NCBI GenBank assembly: GCA_025055115.1
Contig: JANWYJ010000052.1
Location: 1 to 34,348, forward strand
Reading direction: 5' to 3'
Source: Gemmata sp.
Lineage (GTDB): Bacteria; Planctomycetota; Planctomycetia; Gemmatales; Gemmataceae
DNA: 34,348 nucleotides
Made by a program: the position numbers and the translations under genes. Shown one piece after another: positions 16,498-23,731 of the stretch; the first letter of the stretch is position 1; each line of letters opens with the position of its first letter. The notes beneath the pieces are model-generated. The model did no database searches. It saw only the letters and a list, made by a program, of their open reading frames with translations, and was not told where the DNA came from.

Positions 16498-16989
16498 ATG
16501 ACGGCACGTCGGTTCCTGATGCTACAGGTGTTGTTGGTTTGGCAGGGGGGATTTGTGTTCTATGCCGCGTTCGTGGTCCCCGTGGGAACGCAGCTGTGGG
16601 GAGCCGCAGCTCAGGGGGCTGTCACCGCACGGGTGACAGATGCTCTCAATGGGGTGGGGCTGATCGGGGTGGGGCTACTGGCCCTCGAAGTGGCTTACAG
16701 CCGCGACCCCCACCCCCGCCGGACCGTCTGTCGCTGGTCGGCATGGAGCATCGTGATGGTCTGTCAGTTCGTGTTGTTGTATCTGCATCAACTCCTGGAA
16801 GCCTTCATGGACGACGACCGCCGGGTGGTCATCGTGCAACCGCCGTTTTATCCGGTGCATCGGGTGTACTTGTGGGTGAGTACCATCCTCTGGTTGGCGT
16901 GTTGCCTGTGGTTGTGGTGGACATTGCGTGCCTGGACCGCGGAAGATCGAGCCGCCGACCATAAAGCCGCGTCGACCCAACCGTTCTGA
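16498..16989 (+). CDS. Four-helix membrane protein, unknown function
   Basis: 163 residues from ATG 16498; its ribosome site GGAGGTGA overlaps the end of the PepSY gene. Four predicted helices lie at about 8-28, 48-66, 82-102 and 120-145. The first (VWQGGFVFYAAFVVPVG) resembles the start of DUF4149/TMEM205-type proteins, but this is only a similarity of pattern. The tail is charged and cytoplasmic. Tight coupling to the PepSY protein suggests a two-protein inner-membrane unit. Confidence 0.7.
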   Translation: MTARRFLMLQVLLVWQGGFVFYAAFVVPVGTQLWGAAAQGAVTARVTDALNGVGLIGVGLLALEVAYSRDPHPRRTVCRWSAWSIVMVCQFVLLYLHQLLEAFMDDDRRVVIVQPPFYPVHRVYLWVSTILWLACCLWLWWTLRAWTAEDRAADHKAASTQPF

Positions 16990-17044
16990 ATCGGATGATC
17001 GTAGTACCGATCCGTTGCCGTTGGTGTTGCGAGGAGTCACTCTC

Positions 17045-18472
17045 ATGCGTGTTCTGCTCTGCCTGGCCCTGCTCAGCGGGCTGGCTCCAGCCCTGATCGC
17101 GGCTCATCCGCCGAACATTGTGTTATTGACCTGCGAAGACATTTCGCCCCATCTGGGTTGCTATGGCGATCCGGATGCGATCACCCCGAATTTGGATAAA
17201 CTGGCGTCCGAGGGAGCGCGTTTCACGCGGGCCTTCACACACGCCCCGGTCTGTGCTCCCAGCCGCAGCGGCCTGATCACCGGGCAATACCCAACCACCC
17301 TCGGTAGTCACCACATGCGCTCGAAGTTAGTAACCGCCCCGCCCATGTACACCGCCTATCTCCGCGAGGCCGGTTACACGATCTGTTGGCCGCAGGGCGG
17401 CGGCATCGGCAAAACCGACTTCAATTTCGATCCCCCCCCCGGCTGGTCCGATGTCACCGACGACTGGACGAAGCACCCGGAGAAACTGAAACAGCCCTTT
17501 TTCGCGGTGTACAACATCACCGTGACCCACGAAAGCCAAGCCCGTGCTCCGGAAGCTCAATACCAGAAGAATATCGCCCGTCTGAAACCCGCCGAGATCC
17601 GCGACCGTTCGCAAGTGAAGCTGCCGCCCTACTACCCGGATACGCCCGCGGTGCGCGAATGTGTCGGTAAATACCACGACAACATCACCGCGATGGACTA
17701 CATCATCGGCGATGTCCTGAAATTCCTCGACGATCAGAAGCTCCGCGACAACACCCTTGTCCTTTTCTTCAGCGATCACGGGGCCGGTCTGAGCCGTGCC
17801 AAACGTTGGCCCTACGATAGCGGGCTGCGTGTGCCGATGATCGCTCGTTGGCCAGGGAAGATTCCGCCGGGCACGGTCCGTGATGACCTCGTGTGTTTTT
17901 TGGACATCGCCCCCACCCTCATCACCCTCGCCGGAGGAAAAGTGCCGTCGCAGATGGTCGGCCGTGTCTTCCTGGGTGAAAAAACTCAACCCGCGCCTCG
18001 ATACGTCTTTGGTGCCCGCGACCGTATGGACGAAGCCTACGACCGCATCCGCACCGTGCGTAGCGAACGTTACCGCTACATCCGCAACTTCGAGCCGGAC
18101 CTACCCTACTTCCAATACATCAACTACATGGACGAAATGCCGATCATGAAAGATTGGCGTCGGCTGGCCTTCGCCGGAAAACTCAACGAAACGCAAAAGC
18201 TCTTCTGGTCACGGACGAAACCCCGGGAAGAACTTTACGACCTCGACAACGACCCTTACGAAATCCGCAATCTGGCCAACGCGGAATCACGCGCGCTTCA
18301 AAAAATCAAACAGGAAATGTCCGACGCCCTCGATCAATGGATCAAGGACACCAACGACCTGGGCGAAATCCCGGAAAAAGAACTCATCCGTCGCGGTATT
18401 GTTAAGGATGTGCTGACGACGGAATACGAGAACCGTATTAAGCTGCATCCGAAAACGCCCCCGGTACCGTAA
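17045..18472 (+). CDS. Secreted sulfatase (formylglycine-dependent, type I)
   Basis: 475 residues from ATG 17045, chosen for GAGGAG at 17031-17036 and because it exposes a signal peptide (MRVLLCLALLSGLAPALIAA). The sulfatase signature CAPSR starts at Cys70, which would be converted to formylglycine. Metal-site elements are NIVLLTCED (about 24-32) and FFSDHGAGLSRAKRWPYDSG in the middle. The PVCAPSRSGLITG context is like heparan N-sulfatase (SGSH-type) proteins abundant in planctomycetes, which remove sulfate from marine or animal polysaccharides. The exact sugar is unknown. No anaerobic maturase or FGE gene is in the window, and no other glycan gene is adjacent. Confidence 0.92.
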   Translation: MRVLLCLALLSGLAPALIAAHPPNIVLLTCEDISPHLGCYGDPDAITPNLDKLASEGARFTRAFTHAPVCAPSRSGLITGQYPTTLGSHHMRSKLVTAPPMYTAYLREAGYTICWPQGGGIGKTDFNFDPPPGWSDVTDDWTKHPEKLKQPFFAVYNITVTHESQARAPEAQYQKNIARLKPAEIRDRSQVKLPPYYPDTPAVRECVGKYHDNITAMDYIIGDVLKFLDDQKLRDNTLVLFFSDHGAGLSRAKRWPYDSGLRVPMIARWPGKIPPGTVRDDLVCFLDIAPTLITLAGGKVPSQMVGRVFLGEKTQPAPRYVFGARDRMDEAYDRIRTVRSERYRYIRNFEPDLPYFQYINYMDEMPIMKDWRRLAFAGKLNETQKLFWSRTKPREELYDLDNDPYEIRNLANAESRALQKIKQEMSDALDQWIKDTNDLGEIPEKELIRRGIVKDVLTTEYENRIKLHPKTPPVP

Positions 18473-18562
18473 GAACTACGCCCACCGGTGTATGCGCTTC
18501 CCCCAGCCCGGCGGTCCATCGCGCTTGCGCTCGGCGGGCCGATCTCGGCCATACGCAACGCC

Positions 18563-18604
18563 TGTGCGCAGAAAGCCATCCACTGTGCGCAGAAAGCCAC
18601 CCAC
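18563..18604. repeat. 21-bp tandem duplication after the sulfatase gene
   Basis: TGTGCGCAGAAAGCC plus six bases occurs at 18563-18583 and again at 18584-18604, with one mismatch (T/C) near the end. The second copy runs into the left arm of the hairpin at 18597-18634. Confidence 0.85.
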
Positions 18605-18634
18605 TTCAAGACATCCGTTTCCTGAAGTGGGTGG
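18597..18634. terminator. 12-bp perfect hairpin between convergent genes
   Basis: CCACCCACTTCA at 18597-18608 and TGAAGTGGGTGG at 18623-18634 are exact inverted repeats around a 14-nt loop. It lies between the sulfatase stop (18472) and the small lipoprotein stop (18639). There is no T run, so it may be a bidirectional or RNA-stabilising element and not a classical intrinsic terminator. Confidence 0.55.
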
Positions 18635-18638
18635 GGAA

Positions 18639-18839
18639 CTACTCTTCGTTCCCGCCCGATTTCGGGGCCGGTGCGGGAGCTGGTTTGATCACCGGGGCCG
18701 ATGCATGCGGATTCGTCGGCGGATGGATGGGATAATCGGCCGGATTGTACCCGCAATCGCATTTACCTCCCACATGGCGACAACCCAACGAAACCGCCAC
18801 GGCCGCGCAGGCCACCACGAACGCGAAATATCGACGCAT
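18639..18839 (-). CDS. Small Cys-containing lipoprotein or secreted protein
   Basis: 66 residues from ATG 18839; an ATG at 18851 is possible but its purine-rich stretch directly abuts the start. The N-terminus is a signal sequence ending VAVSLGC, an imperfect lipobox with Cys about residue 20. A short CDCGYNPADYP segment and a Pro/Ala-rich tail (PAPAPAPKSG) follow. Small CDCG-bearing lipoproteins are common in planctomycetes, with no known role. Confidence 0.6.
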   Translation of the reverse strand: MRRYFAFVVACAAVAVSLGCRHVGGKCDCGYNPADYPIHPPTNPHASAPVIKPAPAPAPKSGGNEE

Positions 18840-19240
18840 CACCGGAACCATCCTTGGCTAAAGGTCGCAGAACCACTCACGGCCACTGCCGGGCTAAGCC
18901 ATTGGAAACCGCAGCCCGAACCCGACAGTGGCACGGGAGGGTGAAACACAACGATGGCCCGCCTCCGTGCGCGAACCATCGTGGGCCAGCGGAGCTCCGG
19001 TTCCACCGGAATCACCGTCAGCATGGTAACTATCGACCACCACGGTTCACCGGGTTGACTGGTTTTTACACAATGTCCCGATTGCACACGCCAGGGGTAT
19101 TTCCCCGATCATGCCGATAGCGCTGAAAAATATCGGCCAATTCAGCGGTCGACGGGCCTCGTGCCCGTCAACCGCCGCGTGGGGTCACCCTCCGGGTGAA
19201 TCGGTATTTCCAAGATGACCAGAGCTAGGGTTGTGGCAAA
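18840..19240. other. Gene-free stretch upstream of the small lipoprotein
   Basis: About 400 bp with no supportable gene. It contains an imperfect hairpin (19146-19157 with 19163-19174, 12-bp arms with one mismatch, 5-nt loop) followed by a small one (19185-19190 with 19194-19199). Both lie just downstream of the Pro-rich lipoprotein gene's stop on the minus strand, and may be its terminator. The part nearest 18840 must carry the small lipoprotein's promoter, but I see no clear boxes. Confidence 0.45.
19146..19199. terminator. Two adjacent stem-loops after the Pro-rich lipoprotein gene
   Basis: Stem 1 pairs CGGTCGACGGGC (19146-19157) with GCCCGTCAACCG (19163-19174), with one mismatch. Stem 2 pairs TCACCC (19185-19190) with GGGTGA (19194-19199). 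Neither is followed by a T run on either strand. Confidence 0.4.
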
Positions 19241-19645
19241 TCAGTGATGGGGCGATTTCACGGGAATGCCCGGCTGACTCGGATAGGGGAGAATTCCGGA
19301 ACCCATATCCAGTGTCGGCGGTGGTGCAGGAACTGGAATCGCTTGCGGGGGGATGAGGCCGGAAGGGGCGGGCATATGCAACTCATCCCCACGAGTCGGC
19401 GGGGGCAGCGGAATCGCACCGCCACTCCCAGGAACTATCTGGGCTGGAACATCAGGCGGACAGGGTATCGGGTCGCCCGTGACCGCGTCGTAACACCCCG
19501 CGCGCTGACCGGCCGTCTGACACGGGATGTCGGGTCGCCGCAGAGCCAAGCCCCCCGCACGGTCTCCGCAACGCCAGGAGGCACAGCCGGAGAACGCTCC
19601 CGCCGACAACATCAGCCAAGTGATGAGCATCAACCGCCGGGCCAT
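19241..19645 (-). CDS. Proline-rich lipoprotein
   Basis: 134 residues from ATG 19645. The signal peptide MARRLMLITWLMLSAGAFSGC ends in FSGC, a near-lipobox with Cys21; two further Cys follow soon after (ASWRCGDRAG, DIPCQTAG). The rest is rich in Pro, Gly and Ala, with runs such as PLPPPTRG and PVPAPPPTLD, so it is probably an unstructured, cell-wall-spanning or surface tail. No catalytic feature is seen. Its start overlaps the end of a small ORF (19630-19875), which would suggest coupling if that ORF is real. Confidence 0.68.
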   Translation of the reverse strand: MARRLMLITWLMLSAGAFSGCASWRCGDRAGGLALRRPDIPCQTAGQRAGCYDAVTGDPIPCPPDVPAQIVPGSGGAIPLPPPTRGDELHMPAPSGLIPPQAIPVPAPPPTLDMGSGILPYPSQPGIPVKSPHH

Positions 19646-19875
19646 CGCCTCATCCCCACGGAATGGTGCAGCAGCCTGCCGCCGGTGTGTTCATCCTGAA
19701 TCGACTTGAGAAATTCTGCCATTTCCTCGCAGGAGGGCAACACACCCGGCGCCACAAAAGCCAGCGTTGTCAGAGTCGCCGCCAGCGCCGCTGGAGCAAT
19801 TGTGACAATCGGTGTATGCCGAAGAACAATCCTGCCCGGAACCTTGCTATTTCCCGTTACTCCTCCATCCGCCAA
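19630..19875 (-). CDS. Doubtful small membrane ORF between the binding protein and lipoprotein genes
   Basis: 81 residues if it starts at TTG 19875, which lies inside the end of the 898-residue gene. The only support is a plausible GGAA 7 bases upstream, a hydrophobic stretch TIAPAALAATLTTLAFVAPG, and a 16-base overlap with the next start, as in coupled genes. No homolog is recognised. If it is not real, the 211 bp between 19646 and 19856 hold nothing else I can see. Confidence 0.3.
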   Translation of the reverse strand: MADGGVTGNSKVPGRIVLRHTPIVTIAPAALAATLTTLAFVAPGVLPSCEEMAEFLKSIQDEHTGGRLLHHSVGMRRWPGG

Positions 19876-22553
19876 TAGGCGATTCCTTGGAAAAGCGTTG
19901 TGGGGTTGAGAACACGTGGACTGACGGGCTGATCGGTCAGGTCGGTGTAGATTTTGACGCGTTTGTGAACTAATAAGTGCCGGTCGAGCTGCCAGAGGGG
20001 AATGAAAGGCACCACTTCATTAAAAAGTCTGTGAACTTCTCCGGCTTTGGCCGCCAATTGCTGAAAATCCCGATAGCCCCGCAAGTCGCGTAGGAGGGCC
20101 TCCAAGCGTGTATCGGCTTCCTCAGTCGATTGTTTGCCAAAACCGAGCCAATTCCGTCCACCGCGGTCCGTGGCCGTAGAATCGAGGAAGGCTCCCAAAC
20201 CGAGAGGGTACCAATCGTCAGGATATTCAAACGGTACATACGCCAGGTCGTAACGGTGTTCCTCTTCGACGCGTAAAATCAGATCGCGTGGGGGTACCGC
20301 TTCGAGTTGAATAGTCAGTTTGCGCCCGGGCAGGTCGTTGAAGAGACTTTCGACCTGGGTTTTGATCATCTGGCAGGCTTGGGCGGCGAGGGCATCATTG
20401 GCCGGGTACGAGAGCGTCACGTTGTCGCGGGTGCTGTTGTCAGCCAGATACGCTTGCAGCCGGGTGAAAGCCCCGTCGCGATTGAGCAAGGGTATCGGTG
20501 TGCCGCTGGGACCTTTGGGGGTAGCCCATGATTTGGGTGGAAATGGCCCGGTCAGCGCGGTGTGGAATTTCGTTTTGGCACGAAACACCGCGTCGAGGAT
20601 GGCCTCACGATCAATAGCCAAGGAAATTCCTTGGCGGAGGAGGCTATTCTGCAAATACGGTCGGCGGTGGTTGATCGCCAGCAGGTAGATCCGACGATTG
20701 GTTTCAGCCGTGTAGGCTTGGACGATATTTGTGAGATTGGCCGCGGGATTGAGGAAACGATCCAACTCCGCGGTCGGAACATCGGTGAGGATGTGGAGGC
20801 GACCTTGTTGGAACCATTCCACAAGGTTTGGAACTTTGGCCGTTTCGACGAAGCGAATTTCGCGAATGTGGGGCAGATCGGCCCGGTCGCGCCAGCGGCT
20901 GTAGAGCGGATTGTCGATGAAGACCATTTCCCGGGGCGTATTGCCTATGGCTTTCGAGTTGCTGTAGAGGCGGTAAGGTCCAGTCCCAAAAGGACTTTCG
21001 GCAAAGACGGCGTCGTCGGGGGTTTTGCGGTTGGCGGTCAGCCACCGTGCTGGCAGAAGTTTGAAGGTCAACAGTGCTCGCGGATCGGGGTGGCCCTGGC
21101 GGAACGTGACCCGCAGCGTGGTCGTATCCAGGGGTGTGGGGAGTTCATCCATCCAGGACAGCATGTAGCCGCTCCAGGTGTGCTGATATTTCTGCATCCA
21201 TTTGACGGTTTCGACCACATCGTGCGACTCAAACCCGAATCGGCCGGAGGCATCCAGTTCGAACGACCGCAAAGCGATCTCGCGGCCGCCCGGAATGACC
21301 CGGGGCATAATCAGCGCCGCCCCAGGCCGGTAGTGCAACCCACCGTGACGATCGGGCACTTCCGTGAGCAAGCCTTCAAATAACAGCTCCACGGCTTGTT
21401 TTTCACTGTCGAGCCGTGCCGTCATGGGCGACATCCACACGGGATACTCGCGAACCCCCACCGAGAGCGTTTGGTAGCCGCTTTTGAGTTCGCGGAGCAT
21501 CTCCCGCAGCTCAGGAAGGGTGGGATCGAGGGCTGCCGCCCGATCGAGGGCCCGGGCCGCCCCTGCCAGATCGCCGGCTTTTTTTCTGGTCTGTGCGGTG
21601 CGGAAAGCGTCCTGAGCGAGACTGGTGAGCTTTTTGCGCATCTCCTTGATGGCTTCCCCCCCACCGCCGGGATAACGGGCTTCCAATTCATCGAGAATTT
21701 CCCGGGCCTTCACCGGCGCAGTGGGTTGGTCGCTGGCCAACAGCCGTTGCGCCTCCAGGATACGAGCAGCAGCCACTTCCGAGGCCACCCCGGCATCCCG
21801 CGGATAAGCCCGCAACAAACGCTGGCCGACCTCGCGCACAGTGGGCCAATCGTTGGCGGCCAGGGCCGTTTTTAACTGTAGTAAACGCACCTCCCGCAGA
21901 CGGTCGGCCAGAGGTTGGCGAATCTCGTCCCACCCTTTGCCTTTGCGAATGAGCCGTTCGCGGGAAAAATCGTGGAAGCGCAAAGCGGCCGCCAAAAGCT
22001 TCTCAGCCGCGGTCAGTTGCTCGGCCACCGTCAGCCCCTCTGGCCCCGCAGTTGTTCCGAAAGGCTTGTAGGCCAACAACTTATTCGCTTCGGTAACGAC
22101 AATTTCCTCAAAATACTCGACCCGCCGAACGATACTGCTATTGACCAACGCCGAACCCGTTTCCTGGCCTTCGGCATTCAGCAGCGTCACCGTCATTTCG
22201 GGCAGGGCATTGCCACGAGCGTATTCGATAGGCCGAATCGGCCCTTTGCCGCCTTTGGTATAAAGCCGGTCGAAGGGAACGGTATGCTTTTGATAAAGTT
22301 CCTTGAGGGTGGGATGTTTCGCCTCTTGGGCCGCATACAGTAATTCATCGAGGCGTAAGTGTGGCGGTGTGCCGGCGACCGCTCCGGGATTGTTCGAATC
22401 CTCGTCGTCGACGATGATCCGTTTCTTGACTCCGCCGCGGGGGTCCTCCTCTTCGGGCGGAAACTGACCGAAAGCCCCAATGGTCAAGGCCATGAGGCCC
22501 CCCAACCCCGCCGCAAGCCGCGACCAACCACACCAACGCCAAGCGGTTCGCAT
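19857..22553 (-). CDS. Extracellular solute-binding protein family 5-like, with a large N-terminal extension
   Basis: 898 residues from ATG 22553, with GAGGA upstream. A signal peptide (about 1-29) is followed by an acidic linker and a helical region to about 340, including a TPR-like AGDLAGAARALDRAAALDPTLPELREML stretch (core AARALDRAAALDPTLPEL). The SBP_bac_5 (DppA/OppA) fold then begins, with VELLFEGLLTEV, FGTGPYRLYS and LRQGISLAIDREAILDAVF as landmarks (each motif is typical of the family). Usual members are 500-600 residues and feed peptides to an ABC transporter, but no oppBCDF genes are nearby. It may bind peptides or signal molecules in the periplasm without transport. Confidence 0.82.
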   Translation of the reverse strand: MRTAWRWCGWSRLAAGLGGLMALTIGAFGQFPPEEEDPRGGVKKRIIVDDEDSNNPGAVAGTPPHLRLDELLYAAQEAKHPTLKELYQKHTVPFDRLYTKGGKGPIRPIEYARGNALPEMTVTLLNAEGQETGSALVNSSIVRRVEYFEEIVVTEANKLLAYKPFGTTAGPEGLTVAEQLTAAEKLLAAALRFHDFSRERLIRKGKGWDEIRQPLADRLREVRLLQLKTALAANDWPTVREVGQRLLRAYPRDAGVASEVAAARILEAQRLLASDQPTAPVKAREILDELEARYPGGGGEAIKEMRKKLTSLAQDAFRTAQTRKKAGDLAGAARALDRAAALDPTLPELREMLRELKSGYQTLSVGVREYPVWMSPMTARLDSEKQAVELLFEGLLTEVPDRHGGLHYRPGAALIMPRVIPGGREIALRSFELDASGRFGFESHDVVETVKWMQKYQHTWSGYMLSWMDELPTPLDTTTLRVTFRQGHPDPRALLTFKLLPARWLTANRKTPDDAVFAESPFGTGPYRLYSNSKAIGNTPREMVFIDNPLYSRWRDRADLPHIREIRFVETAKVPNLVEWFQQGRLHILTDVPTAELDRFLNPAANLTNIVQAYTAETNRRIYLLAINHRRPYLQNSLLRQGISLAIDREAILDAVFRAKTKFHTALTGPFPPKSWATPKGPSGTPIPLLNRDGAFTRLQAYLADNSTRDNVTLSYPANDALAAQACQMIKTQVESLFNDLPGRKLTIQLEAVPPRDLILRVEEEHRYDLAYVPFEYPDDWYPLGLGAFLDSTATDRGGRNWLGFGKQSTEEADTRLEALLRDLRGYRDFQQLAAKAGEVHRLFNEVVPFIPLWQLDRHLLVHKRVKIYTDLTDQPVSPRVLNPTTLFQGIAYWRMEE

Positions 22554-22736
22554 AGAGAATCCTCAGATTCACTCCCGTGCTATGTCGATCATATCATGCA
22601 CCATCGACCAACGGCAGTGGCCTGAGCGGACCTGGTGGCGGTGCTACTTTCCACCGCGACAACGCCCGGTTGCCAAGGGATCGATACGATATTCACAGAC
22701 CGTCGCTATCGTTCGCTAGACTGCGATGAGGTAACC

Positions 22737-23057
22737 ATGCTCCTCCGATTACTCGTTGTGGTTGGGTTATTTGTCCTCACTGGTTGGGCGTTGGCAACCG
22801 AGGTGACTCTGATCCACTTCGACAAAGAAGCCAAGCGAGTGACCGTGACGGACGGCGTGACGGAAAAAAGCTACAAAATCACCGAGAAAACGAAATTTAT
22901 CGCCGTGGATAAAAAAAGCGGGGCGACCAAAGACATCCCCTATGAACGCGCTTTGGAAGGGCTGAACAACCCGAAAGCGCAAGGCGTTCTCAAACTCGAT
23001 ATCGCGGTCAAAGACGGAGAACTCCTCGAAGCGAAAATGCCGGGGCGGAAGAAGTAG
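22737..23057 (+). CDS. Small secreted protein, unknown function
   Basis: 106 residues from ATG 22737, with GAGGT just upstream. A clear signal peptide, LLRLLVVVGLFVLTGWALA, precedes a compact, Lys-rich domain (EVTLIHFDKEAKRVTVTDG ... YKITEKTKFIAVDKK) with alternating strands, resembling small periplasmic beta-proteins. It ends in MPGRKK. Function unknown. It is divergent from the binding-protein gene across 183 bp. Confidence 0.7.
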   Translation: MLLRLLVVVGLFVLTGWALATEVTLIHFDKEAKRVTVTDGVTEKSYKITEKTKFIAVDKKSGATKDIPYERALEGLNNPKAQGVLKLDIAVKDGELLEAKMPGRKK

Positions 23058-23134
23058 CATTACATTCGAACCGGCTTGCGAAGAATTCGTGATCTTTCTA
23101 AGATGAGCCAAAACGCGGCGGATGAGGACATTCC

Positions 23135-23575
23135 ATGGCCAAAGATAAGAAAAAAGATGAGAAAAAATCACAGATCGTGGCTTTTAAGGTGGAAGATGAA
23201 TTGGCCGCGTTTCTCGACAAACTGCCCAACAAAAGCGAATTCATCCGCCGAGCCATCCTGGCCCAATTCAACATGACCTGCCCGCTGTGTACCGGTAGCG
23301 GGGTGGTGCCCTCGGGAATTCACACTCACTTTGCGGATGTCATCAAGCATAACTTGGCACGCCCCTGTGAGAAGTGCAAAAACCCGGTGTCGTTTCCTCT
23401 GTCAGCCGACAGCCTGCCCACCACCGACAAAGACCGTATCGAGCAATTCCTCAAAGGCGGACCGCTGTACTGCGCGAAATGCTACCCCACCATCCCACCG
23501 TGCGACGACTGCGGCTGGCACGTCATGATGGAAAAGGTCGCGGAGCATTTCAAAAAGGTCCACTCCCACGCCTGA
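23135..23575 (+). CDS. Ribbon-helix-helix plus zinc-ribbon protein
   Basis: 146 residues from ATG 23135. The first 45 residues form a charged start, then a ribbon-helix-helix-like unit, IVAFKVEDELAAFLDKL...SEFIRRAIL, as in CopG/Arc DNA-binding proteins. The rest carries eight Cys in pairs: 49/52, 78/81, 113/116 and 123/126, with His in GWHV and in the C-terminal HFKKVHSHA. This spacing suggests two zinc sites. It could be a metal- or redox-linked regulator; no target is known. It follows the small secreted protein gene by 77 bp. Confidence 0.75.
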   Translation: MAKDKKKDEKKSQIVAFKVEDELAAFLDKLPNKSEFIRRAILAQFNMTCPLCTGSGVVPSGIHTHFADVIKHNLARPCEKCKNPVSFPLSADSLPTTDKDRIEQFLKGGPLYCAKCYPTIPPCDDCGWHVMMEKVAEHFKKVHSHA

Positions 23576-23611
23576 CGCTCGCTTCAGGACTTCATCATCA
23601 CCAGAAAACCA

Positions 23612-23649
23612 CGAGCCGCGGCCGCTGACGGAACAGCGACCGCGGCTCG
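23612..23649. terminator. 16-bp hairpin after the zinc-ribbon gene
   Basis: CGAGCCGCGGCCGCTG (23612-23627) pairs with CAGCGACCGCGGCTCG (23634-23649), with one mismatch and a 6-nt loop. It lies between convergent genes. The second copy of the tandem repeat below has a shorter hairpin with 10-bp arms, also with one mismatch. Confidence 0.6.
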
Positions 23650-23719
23650 GCCACGGATGAACCTTCAAGCGGCCGCTGACGGAGCAGCGACCGCAGCTCG
23701 GCCGCGGATGAACCTTCAA
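23618..23719. repeat. 51-bp tandem duplication, two copies
   Basis: Copies at 23618-23668 and 23669-23719 are head to tail and differ at only three bases. Both begin GCGGCCGCTGACGG and end GGATGAACCTTCAA. The unit contains most of the hairpin, so the region between two convergent genes carries a doubled stem-loop. The metalloprotease stop is 13 bp beyond it. Confidence 0.9.
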
Positions 23720-23731
23720 GCCCCCGAGGGA

